A DNA stretch of 64,000 bases from positions 9,879,019 through 9,943,018 of the forward strand of contig CM049306.1 of NCBI GenBank assembly GCA_026874595.1, in the 5' to 3' direction. Position 1 is the first letter of the stretch. The number at the start of each line of letters is the position of its first letter. This DNA is from Sipunculus nudus. Lineage: Eukaryota; Annelida; Sipuncula; Golfingiida; Sipunculidae. A model generated the notes under the pieces. That model was given only the letters and a program-made list of their open reading frames with translations. It searched no databases and was not told where the DNA came from. A program made the translations under genes and the position numbers. Of this stretch, positions 38,370 through 50,300 are shown one piece after another.

Positions 38370-38925
38370 TATTTAAGCATATATATTATATGCCTGTCCA
38401 TGATGGGACCTAAATTATGGTAAATACCCTCGGTCCGTCCATCAGTCTGTTGTCCATCCGTTAACTTTTAGTGTCGCTGTGATAATTTACTAGGGATTTG
38501 ATGGATTTTCATGAAAAACCCATAACTTCTAACCAATAGATTATCTGGCCCAAGATTTATTATTTGCAAAATCCATTCATATTTTATGAGGTCAGGGGTC
38601 ACAGATTACTTTGTGGTGTCACTTAGATAACTTTTCAGGAATGTTAGACTTTGATGAAACTCGACAAAAATATTAACCAATTTAATATCTCTCCAAATTT
38701 GATTCCTGGAAAATTCGATAATATTTAGAGGTCAGAGGTCTGCAGACTTTGGTGGGCTGTGATGACTTTACAAATATCTTATGGATATTCATGTAAGTTG
38801 TTATAAATATTAACCAATACTATAAATCTGATTGAAAAATTCTTTGCTAAAGTCATACATATTTAATGAGGTCAGAGGTCACAAGACATAAAATGGGCGT
38901 ATTAGGCACCTTTGTGGTGCTCTTG
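38370..38925 (+). mobile_element. Family G Helentron-like element (5' end approximate)
   Basis: The 3' end has TTAGGCACC-TTTGT-GGTGC, a hairpin with stem GCACC/GGTGC, then TCTTG|TTTAA at 38925, as in family A and C ends. Near the 5' side are GGTCCGTCCATC, a TGTCC tract and CCGTTAAC, features shared with families A and D. Three diverged interior units carry GAGGTCAGRGGTCAC phrases. No clear subterminal inverted repeat was found. Confidence 0.45.
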
Positions 38926-39974
38926 TTTAATCAAGCATGGATAAACATGCAGGGTTTATACTTACAGCTTAAGTTACATATTTCATAATATTTGTAGCAA
39001 TTTATTTTTTCATTAATCACTCTGTCTTTGATATTTCCTGATTTGTAAATATCAGCATTCCTTGTGATATAAAGTAAAGGAACTTTGTTTTTCATTATTT
39101 ATTAAACAAGTATATATTTTCATTATTTTTAAATCAAGACTTGATCATGTACATCATGGCAGCTTTTTGTGATATTTATATTTTATTTTAAGAAATCTAA
39201 GCTGATCCAAAACATTGTCCAGTAACCTTAATGTATAAAATCACATGGCTCTATATTAGGTCTTGTAAACCTGAACCCTGGCAGCTGCTACCCTTTGCTG
39301 CTATTCAGATTAACATCTGTGCAGGAATGTTTCATGTGTTCCTGGGCTGTTAGTGGAGCTGTCACATTTGATGAATTAGGCAACAGAAGAGATGAAGGAA
39401 TTATTAAAATATAAAAATACTTTATCTCATTACACAGCCATTATGTACATTCATGAATAATCTTTAAGTTTAAAAAAAAGATGAGGGTAAGTTTTCGTTT
39501 GCCAAGAGCAATGAATGTTGATTTTTATCTGATACTTGCGAATAGAGTGCTTGTATAGAATTTTCATTTCACAGATGAAAGTATTAGCTCAGATTTTCCC
39601 ATCATCTTGAAATAAACATCCCTTTCATATTTTTTCCAGTGGAAGAAATTAACATTCTTAAATCTTATTATTTCATTGCATTCAACTTGTCTTTTATTTA
39701 CCTAATTATATGTGTTGTTTATATTTTACTTCAGTTTTAACTTTGTCAAAAAATGTATACCTTCTGAGAAAATGTTTTAATATGACATCATCCAGGAATC
39801 TTTGGAAATCTGTTGAAATGATAACTACTTTGTTTGTTTAATTTGTTATTGGAAATGCTCAAGATCTTTCCTTTGATCCAGTAGATCCACATGATCATAT
39901 AGTTAACAGTCATTTTGGCATGTAGGTATAATGGTGTAATTATGTTTTACATCAGACTGTATTAACATTTGCAT
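38926..39974. other. Intron, nothing recognised
   Basis: AT-rich sequence without element ends, tandem repeats or exon signals. Confidence 0.5.
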
Positions 39975-41817
39975 AATGTCTCACAGTCTGTGCGTCACAG
40001 TCGTGCGTCGTGTGTCATGCGTCATGTGTCGTCTGTACGTTAACCACAGCTATCTCAAAAACGGCAGAAGCTGGCATCACCAATTTTTTTGCAAATAATC
40101 AGTCATCTGAAAAACTTTATCGGATTTTGTTTATTTTTTTCTAACTGCATTTTCTTAGATTTATAGGGAAAAAGCTAAAAAAGCTTTAAAAATCTTCTCC
40201 GAAACTGTCCAGCCAAATTGTCCAATATTTCACAGAAATGATCCCTGGAACAATCTTTCTCAATTTTGTTCAAATGGTTTCAGTTCGGAGATTGTTGTCC
40301 GAGTTACAGGAGGTTGAACTTAGTCATCTGTCCAAAAAAGCACACTAAAATTAAAATCTCAGAAATTGCTAGAGCTATAATCACCAAATTTTATACCAAT
40401 GTTTGTCATATAAGTCATATCTGAAATTGAGGTATTGGTGGCGGCACCTACATTGATGTGTTTTTTATAAGCGAAAATGTAATTTTAAACTCTTCTAGCT
40501 TATACACTGATTTATGATGGAACTGTTAATCTGATTAGTTTAAACATTACAAGAATTATTCTATGGTAGGGTTCTGCCAGTTTTATAAGAATAGATTGGG
40601 TAAATACAGCTTTAAAAAAGCAATGTAGCCAATTGAAAAAGGCTTTCTGTGTTTGAAAACAGATTTGACAACATGCTGAGTTTCAGCAGTCAAGTCAAGA
40701 GGTCACTCAGTACAAACAGGTGGAGTCCAGACATCACTATGGCAACTGACCTGGTTCTGGTGGGTGTAGACACAGCGTCTAGATGTCTAGACACAATGTC
40801 TAGATGCAGAATTCCCAGATTATTGGAACTATATCTTTCAACTGTTTGAAAAAAAACTGGGTTTGCATTTTAAGCAAATCGGGTTTATCATCAGGTCACA
40901 TGTGAACTGCTGCGCCCTCATTTTTGGTTGACCTCTGACCTTTCCTTGCTGCCCAGCGTCCATTTGTGCATCTGTTTCCACACATAAACCCACATATCTC
41001 GGGAACTGTTTGACCGATCAGGCTAAAAATTTTGCACAAATGTAGCCCTTTGAACATACACTAAAAATGGTGGTGCCATCTACAACAGTGTCCATCTGTT
41101 CATCTGCCTTGGGATAAAATCACTCATATCTCAGCAGTGGTTTGACTTTTCCTCCTGAAATTTTGCAGGTTTATACATCCTGGACAGCTTTCTTGATTTT
41201 ATGACAGGTGGCGCCACCTACATTCAGGTTTACTCTGCAGACATCCAAACTCATATCTCGGGAACCATTTGACAGATTTGGCCAAAATTTTGCTTGTGTA
41301 TAGATCTCACATAGCTCTTCATCATAGGCAAAACTGGTGGCGCCACCTGCAACCACTTATGCACAGCGTCCATCTGTTCATCTGCCTTGGGATAAAATCA
41401 TTCATATCTCAGCAGTGGTTTGACTTATCCACCAGAAATTTTGCAGGTTTATACATCCTGGACAATTTTCTCGATTTTATGACAGGTGGCACCACCTATA
41501 TTCATGTTTACCCTGCAGACATCCATGCTAATATGCAACACACCTCACTCTATTCCCCTTGCCACTTAATCTATGCCTCACTTTATCCGTCCCACCCAGA
41601 TTTCTGCGGATACACATAGCCGCTTGTTTACTACCCATATTCTAGTTTAAAAATGTCCTAGTCTGAAACTTTCAGGTCCAAAACGTCCATTTTGCTGAAA
41701 TCATAATGACTTAAGGTAGATATGCAGGACCAAGAGGATCAATATTAAATTTTAAAAATAAACCTCCATTCATACTCCCAAACTTTGCACAGGTTCGCAT
41801 TAGGCGTGTAGGCCTTG
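39975..41817 (+). mobile_element. Family C element, copy 2, carrying a family B fragment
   Basis: The region 40010-40470 follows 1110-1560 closely (GTACGTTAACCA, GCAAATAATCAGTCATC, CCAATATTTCACAGAAATG). The 3' end CACAGGTTCGCATTAGG, a partly decayed hairpin and CCTTG|TT at 41817 match the first copy's end at 3521. The 5' terminus is decayed (TCTCACAGTCTGTG). The centre is occupied by family B sequence. Confidence 0.5.
40868..41645 (+). mobile_element. Family B element, copy 4, 5' truncated, inside family C
   Basis: It starts inside the first unit (ATCATCAGGTCACATGTGAAC), has two and a half units with GGTGGCGCCACC at about 41209 and 41337, and keeps the 3' end: CTGCGGATAC, a decayed stem, and CATATTCTAG|TTT at 41645. 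The 5' GTATCC hairpin is missing. Confidence 0.55.
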
Positions 41818-42801
41818 TTAATTAGTTCTTCATATCAGGTTTTCTGTCTCAAAAATACTCATTGTATCGTTCATTTATTTTAACCAACTATGAGTAGAAG
41901 TCTGAACTCCTGTAGCATGAAGAACATTTTTGCTGAAAAAAAAATAAAGCAGATACATGTTGTAGGTTTTTCTTTACTTTGTTTCAAGAAAAATGCACAA
42001 AAATAAAAATGTCTGTCATCAGGTTAATAGGTTTTTTTTTGCTAGCCATTTTTGTCTCTTAAAGCAGTCAAGTACCATAGTAACATGAACAAAGGAGGTC
42101 CCTCAGCAGCTAATCCATGTCTACATCACTGGTAAAAGAACTTAAAGAGGAGCAGAAACCCCAGAGACCTTGCATTGACACTTCATTATTTTCAAGAAAA
42201 GTCATTAGTTGAGGAACCATAAAAGCCAGTGTATAGCGAGGCAACAATCAAACAGCCACATGTAAAAGTGAAGCAGAATGGTAGGGTTGAGGTTTTCATA
42301 AAACCTGCCAGACAGGGCTTTAAAGTCTTTTTGTGACAGCTATGTGTGGGAAAGGCCCACGTTCAAACCAGATGCCATCATCGTCCAAGAAATGTATGTA
42401 TTTGTGCAGAATTATAAAAAAAAGTTCTCTTGTTGCCAGATGCTTTTAGTATGTTGGCTTTCTGGAAAAAAAGTTTCCATGTGTACAGGACATTGTGCAG
42501 GAAAAGGTGTGGCAGCTTGTGACAGTCACAAAGGACTTTCATTTTGTATTTGTTATTCATGTCATGTGATCTTCCTGAAGTTACAATTTATGTTTCCTTT
42601 AGATGAATTATAAAAATTCCTATTTTTTTGCTGCGTACTTGGCCTTTAGACTTTTTCTTAAAGTTGTCTGTCATGATTTCATCATTTAAGAATGGAGCTG
42701 TAATAAGAGCTTCATTCAGTATGGATCAAGCATTTTGCTGTATTTAAACAAGAAGGCATCTTTGTATCTGTATCATTATTGTGTTTTTAATACAAATATT
42801 T
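41818..42801. other. Intron, nothing recognised
   Basis: No element ends. Open frames on both strands at 42344-42613 overlap each other and show no known domain. Confidence 0.5.
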
Positions 42802-44257
42802 GTATCCATCAAAACAAAGTTTTGCGGATACTATGTGTTTGACTGAGTTCCGCCGCCGCGGCGTTTGTTTCCAGAGAACTCCTCTGAGACTACTGAACAG
42901 ATTTTTCTGAAACTTGCACCAATTATCAGGTCACATGTGAACTGGTGCCTTACCAATTGGCGTTTACCTCTGACCTTTCCTCTCTGCCCAGTGTCCATTT
43001 GTGCATCTGTTTCCACACATAAACCCACATATCTTGGCAACTGTTTGACCGATCAGGAAAAAAAAATTGTACAAATGTAGCCCTTGGATAGCTTTATAAC
43101 ATACATAAAAGAATGGTGATGCCACCTTCAACCATGTTTGCACAGTGTCCATCTGTTCGTCTGCCTTGGGTTAAAATCACTCATATCTCTGCAGTGGTTT
43201 GACTAATTCACCTGAAATTCGGCATGCGTATTCATCCTGAATAGCTTATTTGATTTTATGACAGGTGGCGCCACCTACATTCAGGTTAATGCTTCAGACA
43301 TCCAAGCTCATATCTCGGGAACTTTTTGACAGATTGGGCCAAAATTTTGCATGTGTATAGATCTCACATAGCTCTTTATCATACTCAAAATTGGTGGCGC
43401 TACCTGCAGCCATTTTTGCACAGCATCCGTCTGTTTGTCTGCCGTGGGATAAAATCACTCATAACTTGGCAGTGGTTTGACATATCTGCCTAAAATTTTG
43501 CAGGTGTATACATCATGGACAGCTCTCTTGATTTTATGACAGGTGGCACCACCTACATTCTAATTTACGCTACAGACATCCAAGCTCATATCTCGGGAAC
43601 CTTTTGACCAATTGGGCCAAAATTTTTCGTGCGTATAGATCTCACATATCTCTTTATCATATGCAAAACTGGTGGCGCCATCTGCAACCATTTTTGCACA
43701 GCGTCCATCTGTTCGTTTGCCATGGGCTAAAATCACTCATATCTTGGCAGTGGTTTGACATATCTGCCTAAAATTTTGTAGGTTTATACATCCTGGACAG
43801 CTCTCTTGATTTTATGATAGGTGGTGCCACCTACATTCTAGTTTAACCTGTAGACATCCAAGCTCATATCTAGGGAACCATTTGACAGATTGGGCCAAAA
43901 TTTTGCATGTGTATAGATCTCACATAGCTCTTTATCATATACAAAACTGGTGGTGCCACCTGCAACCATTTTTGCACAGTGTCCATCTGTTTGTCTGCCA
44001 TGGGCTAAAATCACTAATATACATGTAGTGGTTTGACTTATCTGCCTTAAATTTTGCATATGTATACAACTTAGACAGCTTTCTGGATTTTGTGGTAGGT
44101 GGCGCAACCTACATACACATTTGGGCTGCAGACATCCATGTTAATATGCAACACTTCACTCTATTTCCTCTTGCCACTCAATCCATGCCTCACTTCACCT
44201 GTTCCACTCTGATTTTAGAGGAAACACGTAGTCATTTGACGACTACCCATATTCTAG
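42802..44257 (+). mobile_element. Family B Helentron-like element, copy 5
   Basis: The 5' end GTATCCATCAAAAC folds with GTTTTGCGGATAC. The 3' end has a degraded inverse, a stem AGTC.TTTGAC.GACT, and CATATTCTAG|TTT at 44257. About five units are present, each with CTCATATCT, GGTTTGAC and TTTATGAYAGGTGG phrases. A perfect GGTGGCGCCACC is at about 43264, with one-base variants at about 43393 and 43671. It is non-coding. Confidence 0.65.
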
Positions 44258-47200
44258 TTTACTATCATAACCAAGGAAGGTCCTCTCTTCTTTTGCCCCG
44301 TCATGTCTGTCAGTCTTAATGATGTTTCAGTTTCCTTCTGATAGGCGTCTCCTTGTGTGAATTTTGGAACTATTGGGGGATATGATACTGCTATGCCTTG
44401 AGAAGATTATCCCTATCTGGTATAATTTTAAATAAAATTATCTGATTTGAATTGCAATTATTAGGAGAATAAAGTTTTTGGCCAAACTTATAACATTTCA
44501 TGTGAAAATAGGCATAATTCATCATTGAACACTGGTAAAATTCCCTTTAAACCATATCAAACTTAAATTATTTTTTATGAAAAAATTTATTTAAACATCT
44601 CATGAATGCAGTCACTGTAACTTATAGGGTGTTGTTGATTGTTTTGTACATTTGTTTGAAGATTGAACTCAAGATGTTTATCAATTGAAATAAATGTTAA
44701 TTCAGCACAGTGAATGTTGAAAAGTTCAGTTATTGGTACGCAGAGAGAAGGGAAATAATGTCTAAGGTAACATCAGGACATTTGAAAAACCCGAGTAACA
44801 TTAAATTAAAGTCTTAAAATAAAATTGATTGTTGAGCACCAAGTTTCAAGTAGAATTTTACAAAATATATATTCCTTGTCTGTTCACAATATATGTGCTA
44901 AAATTTATGTGTCTCTGAGAACAAACAATATTTTCAAGATGAGAAGGAAATGGAGGAAAATCTCAGATGTCAGAAAAAAGACTATCAGAGCAACTTCTTT
45001 GTAGATGGAAAAAGGATATTATTTGTTATGACAAAATCTCATGCTTTCAAGTAATGTTCATTAAGTATTAAATGTCAAGCAAATGTTAAACCAGCTACAA
45101 CATGAAATAAAACATCTAATAGGCTTTCTGATCAGGGATGGGGGTAACAGAAATAGTCACCAGAGTCTTCAAAGTGCAGAACTTGTTACATTGATTGATT
45201 GCCAGACTGCTGTCAATAGATAGCACATTGTTCCAGGTAGGAATTTGACCCGAGGCACTTTTTGGTAATACCTCCTAATGTATACTTTCAATACTGGAAA
45301 TCCACACAGTAAACAATTTTATTTCCAGAAAACATGACAGTACATGAATGTGCAAGCATGGATTCAGTGATTTCTCAGACACGCTTTAGTGGAAGGCAGA
45401 TTTTGGAAGTGAATTGGTGCCTAATACTTAAAGTATACTTTGTGTTTCTTTATCAGATAGTTAACTAGATAATAAAGAAATGTGGTATTCTACAAGTTCA
45501 TATATTGCTGCAATTCATTGTCTTTTTTTCTGAACTTCAGTTTCAAGTAAAAATATGAGCCAGAAATTTCTGATGGTAACATATTCCATGGTACCCTTTC
45601 TTACAGAAGCTTAACTTTCAGCTCCAAATGCTCAATACTATGTATAAAGTTCATTATAAATATGGCAGCTTGTTTCTCTGAAACCATCAGCATAATCAAC
45701 ATTTCTGTATTGCAATGTATTCTGCTTTGTATACATATTAAGTTTCAGATTTTGGACCTTATAAACCAGGGAAAAACCACGCTAAGTCTGGCCAAAAATA
45801 TTTTTTTTCAGCAGTAACAACAGTTAAAGTCTCTATGGCTGCCTTTTTAACCAAATGCATCTAGGTGTATTACAGGTTGCACTTGTTTATAATGTAACAA
45901 TTTGGTAACAATAGTCATATGTTACAGTTTGAAAAGCAGTAAAGACCCTCCATGGAACCATTTTCAGTGGGAACAATTACTGGCACGCTCTTGGATCAGT
46001 TCTCAAGAAACTTTAGTCTTTTCTTGAATTTCCCAACAGTGCTGTATTTTGTCTTGCTTGGCAAGAGAAGTGACGGCCCATGAAGATCTCTCCACTAAAC
46101 TGGTCACTGATCAGTCTTCTCATAGTGTATTTAACACCACCCAAGATGTCTTTGCTGTGGCCATGAAATTGTTATGCTGCTGAAAGGATTCTTACCAAGC
46201 CAATTGTAGCCATTTTTTGACATCATGGGTTCTTTGGTGCAAAATAACCAACAGTATTTTTGTGCTGAATCTCAACAAATATAGCAGTCAAACTTGTAAG
46301 ACAGCCTGGTGTGCTCAGAAGTTAGTAGCTACCTTCATCAGGGAGGTTAGGAAGGTTATGCTTCCACCTATTTCTGCTTTCTGTTTGCACTTTTGTGCAC
46401 AACAGATAAAAAAAAATAACCTCATTGAAATTTCTTAAAGTGGTTTGAGAGCTAGAGATTAAAAGTGTTTTATATACAGTTTGATGTTGATGGGGATGTA
46501 AACATTACATTTGTCTGGTTTTACATCAGTCATATAAAATGACCAGTCACTTAAATTGTGCTGTCATCTGGTGGATATACTTGATCTTATTTGTTATCAC
46601 CCCACTTTCAGTGATTCATATAAAAAGTATTATCAGAGGTGCAAAGTTCATCCATTTTTTTCAGTGCTTTTAAATAAAATTCACTGATGATAAATCTCTC
46701 TAATATAATCAGTTATATGATTTGAATATTCTTAAAAAGAAGCAATTTGGTCTCGTAGCTGTTTTTTCCTCTTAGGGATCATAATTAAATCAAAATATTT
46801 TCTCAAGGTGTCTTTATCTAATTTTAAACTGCATATTTCAAATTTTGTTTGACAATATTAATTTTACAGTAAAACAGGGTGTATTCACCATATTGATTAT
46901 TTTATGATTGTTCATTCATGACTAAAATCAGTTATAGGCCATGCACAGTTCCTTGTGATTTCTTCATTTATTATTTAAGGTCAAATTAATTGGCCAAACC
47001 ATATAAAATTTAGATAGGCCAGTCATAATCAAAGCTGATAGTTTTGTAATATGTGTTGTTTTACATCCGTTATGTGCAGAACTGTCTTAACCACCTTGGC
47101 AGGAGTTAGCTGTGTGGGATAACCAAGGGTTCATTATTTTCAGTGACAACCAAGTAAAAACAGTAAAATATATGGTCCAAAAGGTTTGAAAGTACAGGAA

Positions 47201-47271
47201 GAGGGGATAAAAGTGAATAATTTTTGTCAGTTCTTCACATCCTTCATTTTTCCTCTTCTGGCTGCATGTGA
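44258..47271. other. Intron, nothing recognised
   Basis: The sequence around 45950-46420 is less AT-rich and looks like decayed foreign sequence, but no frame, terminus or family could be recognised. Confidence 0.4.
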
Positions 47272-47301
47272 TGTAAAAGCTGGAAATCTAGTTTGTGCAT
47301 T
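47272..47301 (+). repeat. 30-bp direct repeat flanking the foldback, left
   Basis: TGTAAAAGCT followed by a variable base and GAAATCTAGTTTGTGCATT occurs here and at 51965-51994 in the same orientation with one mismatch (G here, T there). Similarity extends leftward over a pyrimidine-rich stretch. The copies lie outside the inverted arms, about 10 and 30 bp from them. Confidence 0.8.
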
Positions 47302-47311
47302 TTCTTCATTA

Positions 47312-50300
47312 GGCCATGGGCTAGTGGGGGTCATAGTGCACCCCCCTTGTGATTTACTTTAATGGGTATCTTCATGTAGCCCTAGGTCTAATAAGTCAGA
47401 AAATTGATGTTGCCAGCAAAAAAACTGGGCTGGAAGATACCCCCCATGGACTTTTTAACCACGCCTACTTTTACAGCTGGAGGCATATAATTAGGGGTAT
47501 GGAAAATTCAAACAGCCCTAACTTTGCAACTCTTCACCAAAATATTTCAAATGACCACTTAAAATGTTTGTCTTGTCAAATAATTTCAAGTCCATGCAAA
47601 TGATATGCAAATTTATTCTGTAAAAAAGGTCACCAGAGGTCAAAAGGTCATAAACTTTGACCTTTACCAATAATTTCTCGCATAATCAGGTTTTATTTAT
47701 CGCCGAGACCATATTACTTTTATTTTTATTTTAATTAATTAAAATGAACTTTTACTTGTGCTTTTCAATACCTGAAGTAAAAAAAAATGAAAAGAAGTAG
47801 TGATTACCCCATGGTATGTGAGATATTTCTGCACTTTTACATACTCTTTGTACATTTTGCTGAATGTGTCGAATATTAGTAAGGCAAAATCTAACATGTG
47901 GTACTTTGGAATATTTCACTGAATCTTTAAAAATGACAATAAAGGATGATATTTAAGTTCATCTATAAAATGAAACATCAAATCATGCAAATATTTTCAT
48001 CGAACAGTTTGTTGAAGTCAAAAGTAAACAAAGGTTGACTTTACCAACACAATAGCTGTTTGTTACACATTGTCCTTGTAAAGCGTGAAATCTTTATATT
48101 GAAAGAAATATATGTTACTCTCTCAATTTACTCATTTCCAGTAAACATTTATCCTAAATCTTATCGGTTTGTATCTAATTTCATGACCTATATATATGTT
48201 CTTAGATAGTTGTCACTGGTTCATTGATCTCTGTTAACAGCAAACCCCTAATTTTAATTTAAATCTCCCCTCACTACGGGCCTCATTTTATAAAATATCA
48301 GGGGGAAAATGGGCCCCTTCAAAGGTTTAGTGTTAACTTAAATCCTGGATTTCTAAAGATCTGAGCTTGTATGATGATGATCAAGGTATCCTAGTTATGA
48401 ACTGATCTGAGATTTTATTCTGGCTGATTTGACCTTGAAGATCCAGGTGAAGGTCACAAGTTTTCAAGCACCTCAAGGTACGCAATTAAAACAATAGTGT
48501 TCAAATTTGAGGGAAATATGTGATACTTTAAAAGATAAGGGGTTCCCATTTTTTTATTTCATCCAATTTACCTTGATGATGAAGGTCAAGGTTAACATAT
48601 TTTAAACCGGTCCGAGATATTGGTAGAGACATTTCACAAGTTTAATTTCATGAAAATATATCAAGTGGTTCAAAAGTTATAGCGTTGAAAATAATTTCTA
48701 TTTTGGCTGATTTTTTCGTGAATATACAGGTCAAGGTCACCAGTTTTCGAGCTCCTCAAGGGACTTGATTAAAACACTAGTGTTTTAAATTTGAGGAAAA
48801 AAATGCGCTACTTCAAAAGTAACAGGGTTCACAAATAATTCTGTTTTGGCCTATTTGACCATGATGTTGTAGGTCAATGTCATAAGTTTTTTAACATGTC
48901 CGAGATATTTGTAGAGACATTTCACGAGTTGAATTCAATGAAAATATGTTGGGTGGTTCAAAAGTTATAATCTTCACATATACTTTCTGTTCTGATTGAT
49001 TTGACCTTGAAGATCTAGGTAAAAGTCACCAGTTTTTTAACTCCTTAAAAAACTTGATTTTAACAATTAGTGTTTCAAATTTGAGGGGAAAATATGGGAC
49101 ACTTCAAAAGTTGTGGGGTTCACCAAAAATCCTATTTCGACCTATTTGATCTTGATGACTGTCAAGGTCACCAGTTTTCAAACTCGTCCGAGATTTTGGT
49201 AGAAACAATTTAAATTTAAATTTCATGAAAAATTGTTGAGTCTTTCAAAAGTTATCGTGTTCACATGATATTACAGAGACGATGCTGAGTACGACGCTGA
49301 TGACGACAGACCAAACACTGTATGTCTCCCCCATGGGAGGGAAGACTTAATTACATATGATTAATATAATTTCTCTCCCGAATATATAACCGATGTCATC
49401 ATAGTATGATAATTGTGATAATTGATTAAAAATTGCAATTTATTAATGGAGCAATCTTTATATTTTTATCCTTTATTGGCCTGCCTCTGTGCATTTTGGC
49501 GGACTTTGGCAGTCTAGCCTATCTTTTTTATGGACCTCTGTCCATAGTGAGTAGATAGTTAAATAAGACAGTCAGATAGACCTTCACAGAGATTGTCAAG
49601 TAGTTCCTGATATCTGACTTGATTCTGACTGGCTCTGGTGGCAAACCATTCCCACTGCCTGGCTAAAACTCTAGCTGTACATCTGTCATGGTCTTTCTGA
49701 CTGACCAGCTCTCCAACGGCTAGCCTGTTTGATATATTTTTTATTTACCTGGTGTGTTGTCTAAAAGACAGGCTCTCTGACTAAGTTCCCTGAAGGTCCA
49801 TTTGCCTGGTAAGTTAGCTAGTTCTCTGGAAGGATATACATGTATACCTGATAGTCAGACTGATGACTATAGCTCTTGCTCTAGCATTTATGTATTGTTG
49901 AACAAAGGAGGCGCCGTCTTGTGGATTAGAAGTCTTGTAGTTAGAAAATAACTGACCACTTGTCAACAAGATATGTTGGTAGAAAGACAGTCAGGCTCCT
50001 GGAATACCAGAGTGTTAGCTTATTAATCAAACAGACTGAACACCGTAGAGCTATAGTCATTAATCTTTCAGGCAACTATCCTCCTAGAGACATAGCTAAG
50101 CCTAACTAATCAGGCATTGGGGCTACAGGGAACTCGGTCAGGAAGCTGGTTTAGTAGGCAAAACACCGGATAAATAATAAATATGTCAAACAGGCTGGTT
50201 GTTAGAGAGCTAGTCAGTCACAAAGACGATGACAGATGACCAGCTAGAGATATAGCTAGGTAGTGGGAATGGTTTACTACCACAGCTAGTCAGGATCAAG

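Noticed and set aside
45950..46438. Less AT-rich segment suspected of being decayed transposase
   Set aside because: No catalytic motif, terminal repeat or continuous frame could be found on either strand.
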